NCBI GenBank assembly: GCA_947627735.1
Contig: CANQXG010000007.1
Location: 1 to 64,000 of the forward strand
Length of the DNA stretch: 64,000 bases
Source: an uncultured Oscillospiraceae bacterium
GTDB lineage: Bacteria; Bacillota; Clostridia; Oscillospirales; Oscillospiraceae
Direction of reading: 5' to 3'
Shown: in pieces, positions 39,092 through 47,450 of the stretch
Layout of the letters: every line of letters starts with the position of its first letter
How positions within the stretch are numbered: position 1 is the first letter of the stretch
Program-made: the position numbers and the translations under genes
Notes under the pieces: model-generated
Seen by the model: only the letters and a program-made list of their open reading frames with translations
Databases searched by the model: none
Told to the model about the DNA's origin: nothing

Positions 39092-39261
39092 AGGATGAAC
39101 TTTTGTCTTCCCCTCCTTTTTCCGCCGATTTCGGCCTGTTTCCAGGGATATTCATTAGTTTTCATAGTTTTTCATACATATTCATTACCATATTCACAGT
39201 TTATTCATTCTCATTTCAGACCGTTCACCCACTCTTCCAGCCCATTGAAAGGTGGATATTT

Positions 39262-39993
39262 ATGCCATTATCGCGAAAAAATGTGAATAATCCTACGCCC
39301 GTGCCGCCTATGGACCGTGGCCAGGCGGAGGAACTGTACCAGCAGATCATGCCGGAGCTGGGCCTGGAGGCCAAAGACGAGAGCAGCCGCCGGACCTACC
39401 ATACCTTCTCCGTGGTCCGCTATCGGACCCCCAAGGTGGTGAAGGTTTTGATCGTGGTGCTGGTGCTTATCATGACGCTGATGATGCTGATCTTCCCCTC
39501 CCCCGTGACCCGCATCAGCGTCAACTATGCCGACGCCAGCGAGGTGCTGGTGAACTTCAATAATGGTCCCCTGGGCTTTTTTAACCGGGTGACGGCCCTG
39601 CTCAACGGCATCCCCGTGGACCTGATCCACGGCGACGACAGGAGCTACTCCGTGTCGCTGAAGAAAAACGGCGAGCTGTCCCTCATCTCCGAGAGTCCCG
39701 TTGGCATCTCTGACACCCAGACCGTCACCATCCAGGGCCTGGACGACGTGGCCCCCCAGGTGGTCCGCCACCTCCGGGACGGCGACGACATACATATATA
39801 TTTTTCCGACAACGACTCCGGCGTGGATTGGGACGCCCTGTCCGTCACCGGCGCCGACGGCGAGCCGGTGGATTTTGACGTATTTCCCGACGAGGGCTAC
39901 GTTTCCGTCCGCTTCCCGGAGGACGCCCTGACCCTCCATGTCCCGGACAAGGCCGGCAACGCCCTGTCCGTGGTGGTGAATCTGGCGGGCTGA
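39262..39993 (+). CDS. Membrane-anchored protein, anti-sigma-like topology
   Basis: About 60-aa cytosolic N-terminus, one TM (VVKVLIVVLVLIMTLMMLIF), about 165-aa extracellular domain; directly upstream of ECF-type sigma gene. Confidence 0.6.
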   Translation: MPLSRKNVNNPTPVPPMDRGQAEELYQQIMPELGLEAKDESSRRTYHTFSVVRYRTPKVVKVLIVVLVLIMTLMMLIFPSPVTRISVNYADASEVLVNFNNGPLGFFNRVTALLNGIPVDLIHGDDRSYSVSLKKNGELSLISESPVGISDTQTVTIQGLDDVAPQVVRHLRDGDDIHIYFSDNDSGVDWDALSVTGADGEPVDFDVFPDEGYVSVRFPEDALTLHVPDKAGNALSVVVNLAG

Positions 39994-40048
39994 GCGCCGC
40001 CAATTTCGACAGAAACTCCGGCCCTTGGGGCCGCGTGGGGTAAATGTG

Positions 40049-40642
40049 ATGGCCAAAGGCATGGATTACCGCTATTTTGAATATCTGGCGGGCCGTATCC
40101 GCGCGGGCGACAACGACGCCTTCACGGAGCTCTATGAGCAGACATACGACACCATGTACCGCTATGCCTACTATTTCCTGCAGGACCCGGACCAGGTCCT
40201 GGACGCGCTGCAGGAGATCTATATCGCCATATTCAAGAACATCCACACCCTGAAGGTGGACCGGCTGCTGCCCTCCTGGATGCGGCAGATCGCCTACCAC
40301 ATCTGCTGCGACATGGCCGAGGAGCAGAAGCGGGACCGGGAGCGGTCCGTGGCTCTGACCACCGACGAGTACGACCTGCAGGACCACGTGGTCCACACCG
40401 AGGCCGACGCCTACCGGTCCGTGTACGACAAGGACACCCAGTTCCGGCTCCATGACGCGCTGCGCAAGTGCTCGTCCAAGGAGCGGCAGGCCTTCACGCT
40501 GTGGTATAAATTCGACCTGACCCCGGCGGAGATCGCCGACTTCATGGACGTGAGCGTGGCCAGCGCCAAGCGCTATATCGCCTCGGCGCGGGCGACGCTG
40601 AGCAAGGAAACGGCCACCATCTCCGCCACGGTGAAGAGCTGA
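40049..40642 (+). CDS. RNA polymerase sigma-70 family (ECF-type) sigma factor
   Basis: NDAFTELYEQTYDTMYRYAYYFLQDPDQVLDALQEIYI sigma2; FTLWYKFDLTPAEIADFMDVSVASAKRYIASARATL sigma4. Confidence 0.88.
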   Translation: MAKGMDYRYFEYLAGRIRAGDNDAFTELYEQTYDTMYRYAYYFLQDPDQVLDALQEIYIAIFKNIHTLKVDRLLPSWMRQIAYHICCDMAEEQKRDRERSVALTTDEYDLQDHVVHTEADAYRSVYDKDTQFRLHDALRKCSSKERQAFTLWYKFDLTPAEIADFMDVSVASAKRYIASARATLSKETATISATVKS

Positions 40643-40653
40643 GAGGCGGCGCC

Positions 40654-41604
40654 ATGACGAGATACAGGAAAATGCTGATCGTCTGCGCCGTCGCGCTGAT
40701 GTGTCTGGCCGGATGCGGCGGCGGCAGCCCCCAGTCCGCCCAAACCCAGTCCCCCGCCCAGACCGCCCCGCAGAGCGGTCCCGCCCGGCCCAGCGAGCCG
40801 ACGGTATATCTCCCCGAGGCCCCGGGCACGGATGTCATCGGCGCGGAGCCGCTGATCGTGGACGTGTCCAACGCCCGCCAGGGCTATGTGATGGCCCGCT
40901 ACTCCGGCACCGCCGCCAAGGCCAACATCCAGCTCACCGGCGCCGACGGCATCACCTACAAATACTTCCTGCCCCCCTCCGAGGACTATGTGCCCCTGCC
41001 CCTCACCGGCGGCGACGGCAGCTACGCCGTGGACGGGTATGAGAACATCGAGGGCACCCGCTACGCGGTGCTGTTCAAGGAGTCGCTGGACGTGACGCTG
41101 GACAGCGAATTTCTGCCCTACCTCTACCCCAACCAGTACGTACTGTTCGACGAGGACACCGAGGCCGTGGCCGTGGCCGCCGATGCGGCCCGCTCCGCCG
41201 CGGACGATCTGGGGGCGGTGGAGGAGATATACCACTACGTGGTGGAGAACGTGGTCTACGACACGGAAAAGGCCGCCACGGTGACGGCGGGCTATCTGCC
41301 GGTGGTGGATGATACGCTCCATTCCGGCAAGGGCATATGCTTCGACTACGCCGCCCTCACCGCCGCCATGCTCCGCAGCCAGGACATCCCCACTCGGCTG
41401 GAGATCGGCTACGCCGGGGAGGCATACCACAGCTGGATCAGCGTGTACATCGAGGACGTGGGCTGGATCGACAAGCTCATCGAGTTCACCGGCGACGACT
41501 GGACCAGGATGGACCCCACCTTCGCCTCCTCCGGCGGCAGCAGCTCCGCCATCCTCAAGTACATCGGCGACGGGTCCAACTACAACCTGCAGCAACTGCA
41601 CTGA
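40654..41604 (+). CDS. Lipoprotein with transglutaminase-like domain
   Basis: MCLAGCGGGS lipobox; GKGICFDYAALTAAMLRSQDIPTRLEIGYA...HSWISVYIEDVGWIDK. Confidence 0.85.
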   Translation: MTRYRKMLIVCAVALMCLAGCGGGSPQSAQTQSPAQTAPQSGPARPSEPTVYLPEAPGTDVIGAEPLIVDVSNARQGYVMARYSGTAAKANIQLTGADGITYKYFLPPSEDYVPLPLTGGDGSYAVDGYENIEGTRYAVLFKESLDVTLDSEFLPYLYPNQYVLFDEDTEAVAVAADAARSAADDLGAVEEIYHYVVENVVYDTEKAATVTAGYLPVVDDTLHSGKGICFDYAALTAAMLRSQDIPTRLEIGYAGEAYHSWISVYIEDVGWIDKLIEFTGDDWTRMDPTFASSGGSSSAILKYIGDGSNYNLQQLH

Positions 41605-41623
41605 CAAGAAAGGAAGCTTGCCA

Positions 41624-42661
41624 ATGAAACCGCTCACCAACGCCGAGCTGTCCACCTTCTGCGGGCAGCTGGCCATGATCCTCCGGTCCGGCATCTCCGC
41701 GCTGGAGGGGCTGTCCATCATGGCGGAGGACGCCCCGGAGGGAGAGGGAAAGGCCCTGCTGCGCCAGATGCTGGAGCAGATGGAGACCGGCAGCGGCGTC
41801 GCTGACGCCGTGGAGGAGGCCGGCTGCTTCCCGGTGTATATGTGCAGCATGGTCCGGCTGGGGGAGCAGTCCGGCCAGCTGGACGACGTGATGGCCTCCC
41901 TGGCCGCCTACTACCGGCGGGAGGAGCAGCTGTCCCGGAGCATAAAAAGCGCCGTCACCTACCCCCTGGTGATGCTGGGGATGATGGTGGCGGTGATGCT
42001 GGTGCTGATCGTAAAGGTCCTGCCCGTGTTCAACCAGGTGTTCCAGCAGCTGGGCACCGGGCTTACCGGCGTGTCCGGGGCTATCCTGCGCATGGGCCAG
42101 GCCATGAACCGGTACAGCGTGGCGCTGGTGGCGGTGATCGCCGCGGCGGCGGCGCTGTGCCTGTATTTCTTCTGCACCCGGCGTGGCCGGGAGCAGATCC
42201 GGCGGTTCTCCTCCCGTTTCTTCGGCACGAAAAAGCTGTCCGAGCAGATCGCCTGCGCCCGCTTCGCCAGCGGCATGCACCTGGCCCTCCGCAGCGGACT
42301 GAACATCGACGAGAGCCTGGACACCGTGTCCCGGCTGGTGGAGCACCCCACGGTGGGCCAGAAGGTCCAGAACATCCGCCGGGCCGTGGCCGAGGGCGGC
42401 AGCCTTGCCGACGCCATCGACCAGGAGCAGATGTTCTCCGGGGTGTACGCCCGCATGGTCCGCATCGGCGTGAAGGCCGGCGCCGTGGACGAGGTGATGG
42501 ACCAGATCGCCCGGCAGTACGACGACGACATCGAGCGGCGCATGTCCTCCCTCATCGCCAAGCTGGAACCCACGCTGGTGGCCATCCTGTCCGTGGCGGT
42601 GGGGATGATCCTGCTGAGCGTCATGCTCCCCCTGATGGGGATCATGTCCAACATTGGCTGA
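41624..42661 (+). CDS. Type II secretion system F / PilC-like inner membrane protein
   Basis: Duplicated T2SSF domain with TMs; start at ATG 41624 after aaggaag. Confidence 0.88.
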   Translation: MKPLTNAELSTFCGQLAMILRSGISALEGLSIMAEDAPEGEGKALLRQMLEQMETGSGVADAVEEAGCFPVYMCSMVRLGEQSGQLDDVMASLAAYYRREEQLSRSIKSAVTYPLVMLGMMVAVMLVLIVKVLPVFNQVFQQLGTGLTGVSGAILRMGQAMNRYSVALVAVIAAAAALCLYFFCTRRGREQIRRFSSRFFGTKKLSEQIACARFASGMHLALRSGLNIDESLDTVSRLVEHPTVGQKVQNIRRAVAEGGSLADAIDQEQMFSGVYARMVRIGVKAGAVDEVMDQIARQYDDDIERRMSSLIAKLEPTLVAILSVAVGMILLSVMLPLMGIMSNIG

Positions 42662-42673
42662 GCGGGAGGGCGT

Positions 42674-43000
42674 ATGAACCGGTTCGAAAGACATCACGCC
42701 GGCCCGGGCCTGTGGAAAAAACTGGCCTCGGCGGCCTTCTTCCTGGGGGTGCTGGCCCTGTTCTGGATGGGGCTGGACAGCCTCTCCGGCGTCACCGCCC
42801 GCCAGGAGGCGGAGGGGCTGAAAAACTCCATCCTCCAGAGCGCCGTGCACTGCTATGCCCTGGAGGGGTTCTACCCCGACAGCCTGGACTACCTGCGGGA
42901 GCACTACGGCCTGACCTACGACACCGACAAGTACATCGTCGCCTATGAGATCATAGGCTCCAACCTGATGCCGGACGTGTCCGTCATCGCCAAGTCCTGA
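42674..43000 (+). CDS. Pseudopilin-like membrane protein
   Basis: N-terminal TM then EGLKNSILQSAVHCYALEGFYPDSLDYLREHYGL (GspG/pilin-like). Confidence 0.6.
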   Translation: MNRFERHHAGPGLWKKLASAAFFLGVLALFWMGLDSLSGVTARQEAEGLKNSILQSAVHCYALEGFYPDSLDYLREHYGLTYDTDKYIVAYEIIGSNLMPDVSVIAKS

Positions 43001-43013
43001 CGGGAGGCCAGCC

Positions 43014-43502
43014 ATGGGAAAGACCCGCTCCGGCCAGAGCCATACCACGGACCTGCTGTTCACGGTGGGGCTGTTCTGCCTGTTCGCCGCCGCCGCTTTC
43101 ATCCTGGTGATGATCGGCATCGGCGCGTACCAGCATACTGTGGAGCAGATGCAGGATACCTACTCCACCCGCACCGCCGTCTCCTACGTGGCGGAGAAGC
43201 TCCGCCAGCACGACGAGAGCGGCGGCGTCAGCCTGGGCCAGGTGGAGGACTACCCTGCCCTGGTGCTCCTGGACGACGTGGACGGCACGCCCTACGTCAC
43301 CTACATCTACTCCGACGGCGAGACCCTCTTTGAACTCACCGTCCGGGAGGGCACCGCCGTCACCGCCAATCTGGGCGAACCCATCCTGGCGGTGAAGGAC
43401 TTCACCATATCCGACGCCGGGAACGGCTTTTATGAATTTTCCGCCTCAGCCGCGGACGGGAGCACCGTCCGCTATCTGACTCACCCGCGCGCCGGCGCGT
43501 GA
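43014..43502 (+). CDS. DUF4860-like pilus-cluster protein
   Basis: TTDLLFTVGLFCLFAAAAFILVMIGIGAYQHTVEQM, in pilus cluster; DUF number from memory. Confidence 0.6.
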   Translation: MGKTRSGQSHTTDLLFTVGLFCLFAAAAFILVMIGIGAYQHTVEQMQDTYSTRTAVSYVAEKLRQHDESGGVSLGQVEDYPALVLLDDVDGTPYVTYIYSDGETLFELTVREGTAVTANLGEPILAVKDFTISDAGNGFYEFSASAADGSTVRYLTHPRAGA

Positions 43503-43539
43503 ACGGCTCCGACCGATCCGAACGAAAGGAGGGGACATT

Positions 43540-43980
43540 ATGGGCCAGGACAACAGCGCCCGCTCCAGCCTGTTTCTCATCGAGCTTATCATCGCCATAC
43601 TGTTCTTCTCCCTGGGGGCAGCCGTGTGCGTGCAGGCCTTCGTGAAGGCCCACACCGTCAGCGCCCAGGCCCGGGATCTGGCCTTCGCCTCCTCCACCGT
43701 GTCCAGCGCCGCCAACGTGCTGCGCTGTTCGGACGCCTCCCCGGAGCAGTTCACGGCCTATTTCCCCGGGGCCGTCCAGGACGCAGACGGCGCGCTCTTC
43801 GTCTGCTATGGCGAGGACTTCGCCCCCTGCGGCGAGGACGAGGCCGCCTATGTCCTGCGGGCGGAGACCGCCGCGGACGGCGCGGTCCGCGCCTGCCATA
43901 TCACCATGGGCGGCCAGGCCGGCGTCATCTATGAGCTGGACCTGCGATGGCCCGGACAGGAGGCGGCCCATGGACAGTAA
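43540..43980 (+). CDS. Prepilin-like protein
   Basis: SSLFLIELIIAILFFSLGAAVCVQAF hydrophobic N-helix with E at +5. Confidence 0.6.
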   Translation: MGQDNSARSSLFLIELIIAILFFSLGAAVCVQAFVKAHTVSAQARDLAFASSTVSSAANVLRCSDASPEQFTAYFPGAVQDADGALFVCYGEDFAPCGEDEAAYVLRAETAADGAVRACHITMGGQAGVIYELDLRWPGQEAAHGQ

Positions 43981-44428
43981 CCGCTCCCACCGGCCTATCA
44001 TCAGCACCGGCACCACCTCCATCGTGCTCATCTTCGTGATGCTCTCGCTGCTGACCTTCGCGGTGCTGAGCCTGGTCAGCGCCCAGGCCAATCTGCGCCT
44101 GAGCGAAAAGAGCGCCCAGCGCACCACCGACTATTACGCGGCGGAGAACGCCGCCAACGATCTGCTGACAGATATCCTCTCCGCCGTGGACGCGGGCGAG
44201 GCCCCCGACACGGTCCGGGGCGTGCGCCTGACCGCCGACGGCCACGCCGCCTATGAGGTCCCCCTGGGGGAGGACCAGCTCCTGGCGGTGGAGGTGGCGC
44301 TCTATCCCCAGGGCGGCCCGGACGGGCGCGCCTATGACATCGTGGCCTGGAAGGCCGTATCCGAATACGACTGGTCCCCTGACGACTCGCTGCATCTGCT
44401 GGACCCGTCCAGCCTTCCCATCGGCTGA
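43970..44428 (+). CDS. PilX-like/pilus-cluster membrane protein
   Basis: TTSIVLIFVMLSLLTFAVLSLVSAQANLRLSEKSA; overlaps upstream gene. Confidence 0.6.
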   Translation: MDSNRSHRPIISTGTTSIVLIFVMLSLLTFAVLSLVSAQANLRLSEKSAQRTTDYYAAENAANDLLTDILSAVDAGEAPDTVRGVRLTADGHAAYEVPLGEDQLLAVEVALYPQGGPDGRAYDIVAWKAVSEYDWSPDDSLHLLDPSSLPIG

Positions 44429-44440
44429 CAGGAGGAACAC

Positions 44441-45493
44441 ATGACCATACTGGAATTTCTCACCGACACCACCCATATGGGCGCCAGCGACCTGTTCGTC
44501 GTGGCCGGCCGGCCCCTCAGCTATAAGCTGGGGGGAAAGCTGCTGGAGATCAACGACGAGCGGATCATGCCCGACCAGTCGGAGGCGCTGGTGACGGAAC
44601 TGTACGCCCTGGCCCACCGGGACATCGACCGGCTGCGCCAGACGGGCGACGACGACTTCTCCTTCGCCATCGCCGGCCTGAGCCGCTACCGGGTGAGCAC
44701 CTATATCCAGCGAGGCTCCCTGGCGGCGGTGATCCGCGTGATAACCTTCGACCTGCCCGACCCGGTCAAGCGGGGCATCCCCGAGGCCGTCATCGGCCTG
44801 AGCGGGCTGAAAAAGGGCCTTGTGCTGGTCACCGGCCCCGCCGGCAGCGGCAAATCCACCACCCTGGCCTGCATCATCGACCGGATCAACCAGACCCAGG
44901 AGAAGCACATCATCACCCTGGAGGACCCCCTGGAGTACCTGCACCGGCACCAGAAGAGCATCATCTCCCAGCGGGAGATCAGCTCCGACACCGCCAGCTA
45001 CAACGTGGCCCTGCGGGCGGCGCTGCGCCAGAGCCCGGACGTGATCCTGCTGGGGGAGATGCGGGACTATGAGACCATCTCCATCGCCATGACCGCCGCC
45101 GAAACGGGCCATCTGGTGCTGTCCACCCTGCACACCCTGGGCGCGGCCAACACCATCGACCGGATCATCGACGTGTTCCCCTCCAGCCAGCAGCGCCAGA
45201 TCGCCGTGCAGCTGGCCAGCGTGCTCCAGGCCGTGGTGAGCCAGCAGCTGGTGCCCAACACCGCCGGAGGCGTCACCGCCGCCTTCGAGCTGATGTGCGC
45301 CACCACCGCCGTGCGGAACATGATCCGGGAAAACAAGATCCACCAGATCGACGGCCTGATCTACTCCTCGTCCAGCGACGGCATGTTCTCCATGGACGCC
45401 AGCCTTCTTAGGCTGTACAAGGAGGGCAGGATCGGCCGGGACGAGGCCCTGGCCCACAGCTCCAACCCGGATATGCTGGCCCGGAAGATGTGA
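44441..45493 (+). CDS. PilT-like twitching motility/pilus retraction ATPase
   Basis: GASDLFVVAGRPLSYKLGG; TGPAGSGKSTTLACIIDRIN; ITLEDPLEYLH; AAETGHLVLSTLHT. Confidence 0.9.
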   Translation: MTILEFLTDTTHMGASDLFVVAGRPLSYKLGGKLLEINDERIMPDQSEALVTELYALAHRDIDRLRQTGDDDFSFAIAGLSRYRVSTYIQRGSLAAVIRVITFDLPDPVKRGIPEAVIGLSGLKKGLVLVTGPAGSGKSTTLACIIDRINQTQEKHIITLEDPLEYLHRHQKSIISQREISSDTASYNVALRAALRQSPDVILLGEMRDYETISIAMTAAETGHLVLSTLHTLGAANTIDRIIDVFPSSQQRQIAVQLASVLQAVVSQQLVPNTAGGVTAAFELMCATTAVRNMIRENKIHQIDGLIYSSSSDGMFSMDASLLRLYKEGRIGRDEALAHSSNPDMLARKM

Positions 45494-45563
45494 GCCGGCG
45501 ACAAAACGCCCCCTTTCCTCCCGAGCACACCGGGAGTTTTCCTCCGCGCCTGAGGACATCTGA

Positions 45564-45600
45564 AAACGGCGGTTTTGCGTTACTATCAAAACCGCCGTTT
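45564..45600. terminator. Terminator of pilus-like operon
   Basis: aaacggcggtttt-N11-aaaaccgccgttt. Confidence 0.7.
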
Positions 45601-45769
45601 CCATCTTCATGCCCGACACCCCATGTGAATCCCCGCCGGGATCCGCATGGGGTGTCGTTTTATATCCAGCGCGCCGCCCCTTAGAGATCTCCCTCCCCGC
45701 CCGCAGAGGCGAATATACCCGCTTTTCGGCTTACACTGACACGGCATACTATCATCGGGAGGGATCGTT

Positions 45770-46408
45770 ATGAGCAGATCATACGGATACGTCCGCGTAT
45801 CCAGCCGGGAGCAGAACACGGACCGGCAGACCATCGCCATGCATCAGTTCGGCATCGCCGACGAGGACGTGTTCACAGACAAGCAGTCCGGCAAGGACTT
45901 CGACCGGCCCGCCTACCGCCGGCTGATGCGGAAGCTGAAGCCGGGGGACACGCTGGTTATCAAGAGCATCGACCGGCTAGGGCGCAACTACGACGAGATA
46001 TTGGAGCAGTGGCGGCTGCTGACGAAGAAAAAGAACGTGGCCATCGTGGTGCTGGACATGCCGCTGCTGGACACGCGAAGGGACCGGGATCTGACGGGGA
46101 CGCTGATCGCGGACATCGTGCTGCAGCTGCTGTCCTATGTGGCCCAGACGGAGCGGGAGTTCATCCGCCAGCGCCAGGCGGAGGGCATCGCGGCGGCCAA
46201 GGAGCGGGGCGTGCGCTTCGGCAGGAGGCCAAAAGAGCGCCCGGAGGCGTTCGAGGCGGTCCTCCGGGAGTGGGAGCAGGGCATGCTCACGGCCAGAAAA
46301 GCGGCGGAACGCCTCGGCGTTGCGCACAAGACGTTCCTGAAGTGGGCATCCACGGGCCTCAGTGGTGAAAAAAGTAGAGATTTCTCCCCGCCTGCGGAGA
46401 GCCTCTGA
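45770..46408 (+). CDS. Serine recombinase (small resolvase/invertase family)
   Basis: SYGYVRVSSREQNTDRQ catalytic Ser motif; IKSIDRLGRNYDEI; C-terminal HTH GMLTARKAAERLGVAHKTFLKW; 212 aa. Confidence 0.93.
   Translation: MSRSYGYVRVSSREQNTDRQTIAMHQFGIADEDVFTDKQSGKDFDRPAYRRLMRKLKPGDTLVIKSIDRLGRNYDEILEQWRLLTKKKNVAIVVLDMPLLDTRRDRDLTGTLIADIVLQLLSYVAQTEREFIRQRQAEGIAAAKERGVRFGRRPKERPEAFEAVLREWEQGMLTARKAAERLGVAHKTFLKWASTGLSGEKSRDFSPPAESL
46364..46389 (+). repeat. Inverted repeat site a (candidate recombination site)
   Basis: GGTGAAAAAAGTAGAGATTTCTCCCC; 22/26 identical to the reverse complement of 46481-46506; overlaps 3' end of recombinase ORF. Confidence 0.6.
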
Positions 46409-46442
46409 ACGCTCCCGCAGCAGGCTAAAATCACTCTTTAAT

Positions 46443-46471
46443 ATTATAACAGAATCCTTTTATCAGCGCAA
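46443..46471 (-). promoter_or_regulatory. Sigma-A promoter inside the putative invertible segment, facing the minus strand
   Basis: Minus-strand TTGCGC (46466-46471) N17 TATAAT (46443-46448). Confidence 0.65.
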
Positions 46472-46480
46472 GATGTATAT

Positions 46481-46506
46481 GGGGATAAAACTCTACCTAT
46501 TTCACC
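46481..46506 (-). repeat. Inverted repeat site b (candidate recombination site)
   Basis: Reverse complement GGTGAAATAGGTAGAGTTTTATCCCC. Confidence 0.6.
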
Positions 46507-46513
46507 AGACGAT

Positions 46514-46539
46514 GGGGATATTTCTCTACTTTAGGTGAC
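46514..46539 (-). repeat. Related site c (third copy)
   Basis: Reverse complement GTCACCTAAAGTAGAGAAATATCCCC; direct orientation relative to site b. Confidence 0.5.
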
Positions 46540-46580
46540 AACGGCGACGAGCCGGAGCGCGGAGAAAAGGGGCGGAAAGC

Positions 46581-47384
46581 GTGACCTGCAAGGACCTGAC
46601 CGGTATGCGGTTCGGTCGGCTCACTGTCCTCCGCCGGGCGGAGGATGACGGCAGCGGCCGGCCCCGCTGGCTGTGCCGCTGCGACTGCGGCGAGCTGTGC
46701 GTGGCGGCGGGCCGGAACCTGCGCAGCGGCAACACGAAAAGCTGCGGCTGCGCCAGGAAGGACGGCTCCCGCAGCCGCCGGGACCTGACTGGCATGCGCT
46801 TTGGCCGGCTCACGGCCCTGTGCCCCGTGGAGGGCGAGCGGCATAACAAGACCGCCGGGGCGATGTGGCGGTGCCGGTGCGACTGCGGACAGGAAACGGA
46901 GGTATCCGCCGCCTGCCTGCTCTCCGGGCGGACCCGGAGCTGCGGGTGCCTGAACCGGGAGCAGATGGCCCGGATGCACGAGCACATGCACTACGAAAAC
47001 GACACCTGCCTGGAGCAGCTGGCCCGGGCGCAAACGGACCGGGGGACCAACAAGGCGGGCTTCCGGGGCCTGTTCCGGACGAAGGACGGACGGTTCCGGG
47101 TGACCATCAACTTCCGGAAAAAGCGCTATAACCTGGGCTACTTCCGGGACTACGACGAGGCGGTGCAGGCCCGGCTGGATGCCGAGCAGACCCTGCACCA
47201 GGGGTACATAGACGCCCGGAGCGCCTATCGGCGGCGGGCGGAGGCGGACCCGGCCTGGGCGGAGAAAAATCCCTTTGTCTACAACGTACAGCGGATCGAC
47301 GGCGCATTTTACGTCACGACCAACGGCACAGCACGGAGCTTTGATGAGCGCCGCCCCCGGTCGGACGCGGCGGCACTGCGCTGA
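46581..47384 (+). CDS. Zn-finger (2x CxCDCG...SCGC) and AP2-like DNA-binding protein
   Basis: GTG start; two DLTGMRFGRLTxL...WxCRCDCG...SCGC repeats; C-terminal GFRGLFRTKDGRFRVTINFRKKRYNLGYFRDYDEAVQARLDAE (AP2-like). Confidence 0.75.
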   Translation: MTCKDLTGMRFGRLTVLRRAEDDGSGRPRWLCRCDCGELCVAAGRNLRSGNTKSCGCARKDGSRSRRDLTGMRFGRLTALCPVEGERHNKTAGAMWRCRCDCGQETEVSAACLLSGRTRSCGCLNREQMARMHEHMHYENDTCLEQLARAQTDRGTNKAGFRGLFRTKDGRFRVTINFRKKRYNLGYFRDYDEAVQARLDAEQTLHQGYIDARSAYRRRAEADPAWAEKNPFVYNVQRIDGAFYVTTNGTARSFDERRPRSDAAALR

Positions 47385-47450
47385 ATGAATATATAACCTG
47401 GCGGGCGCCGGAGACCAGAAAGACGCCCGACGGAAAGGAGACCCAAGACA

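Noticed and set aside
46581-47384. HNH homing endonuclease
   Set aside because: Zn-finger and AP2-like parts are visible but no convincing HNH catalytic motif, so kept as DNA-binding protein only.
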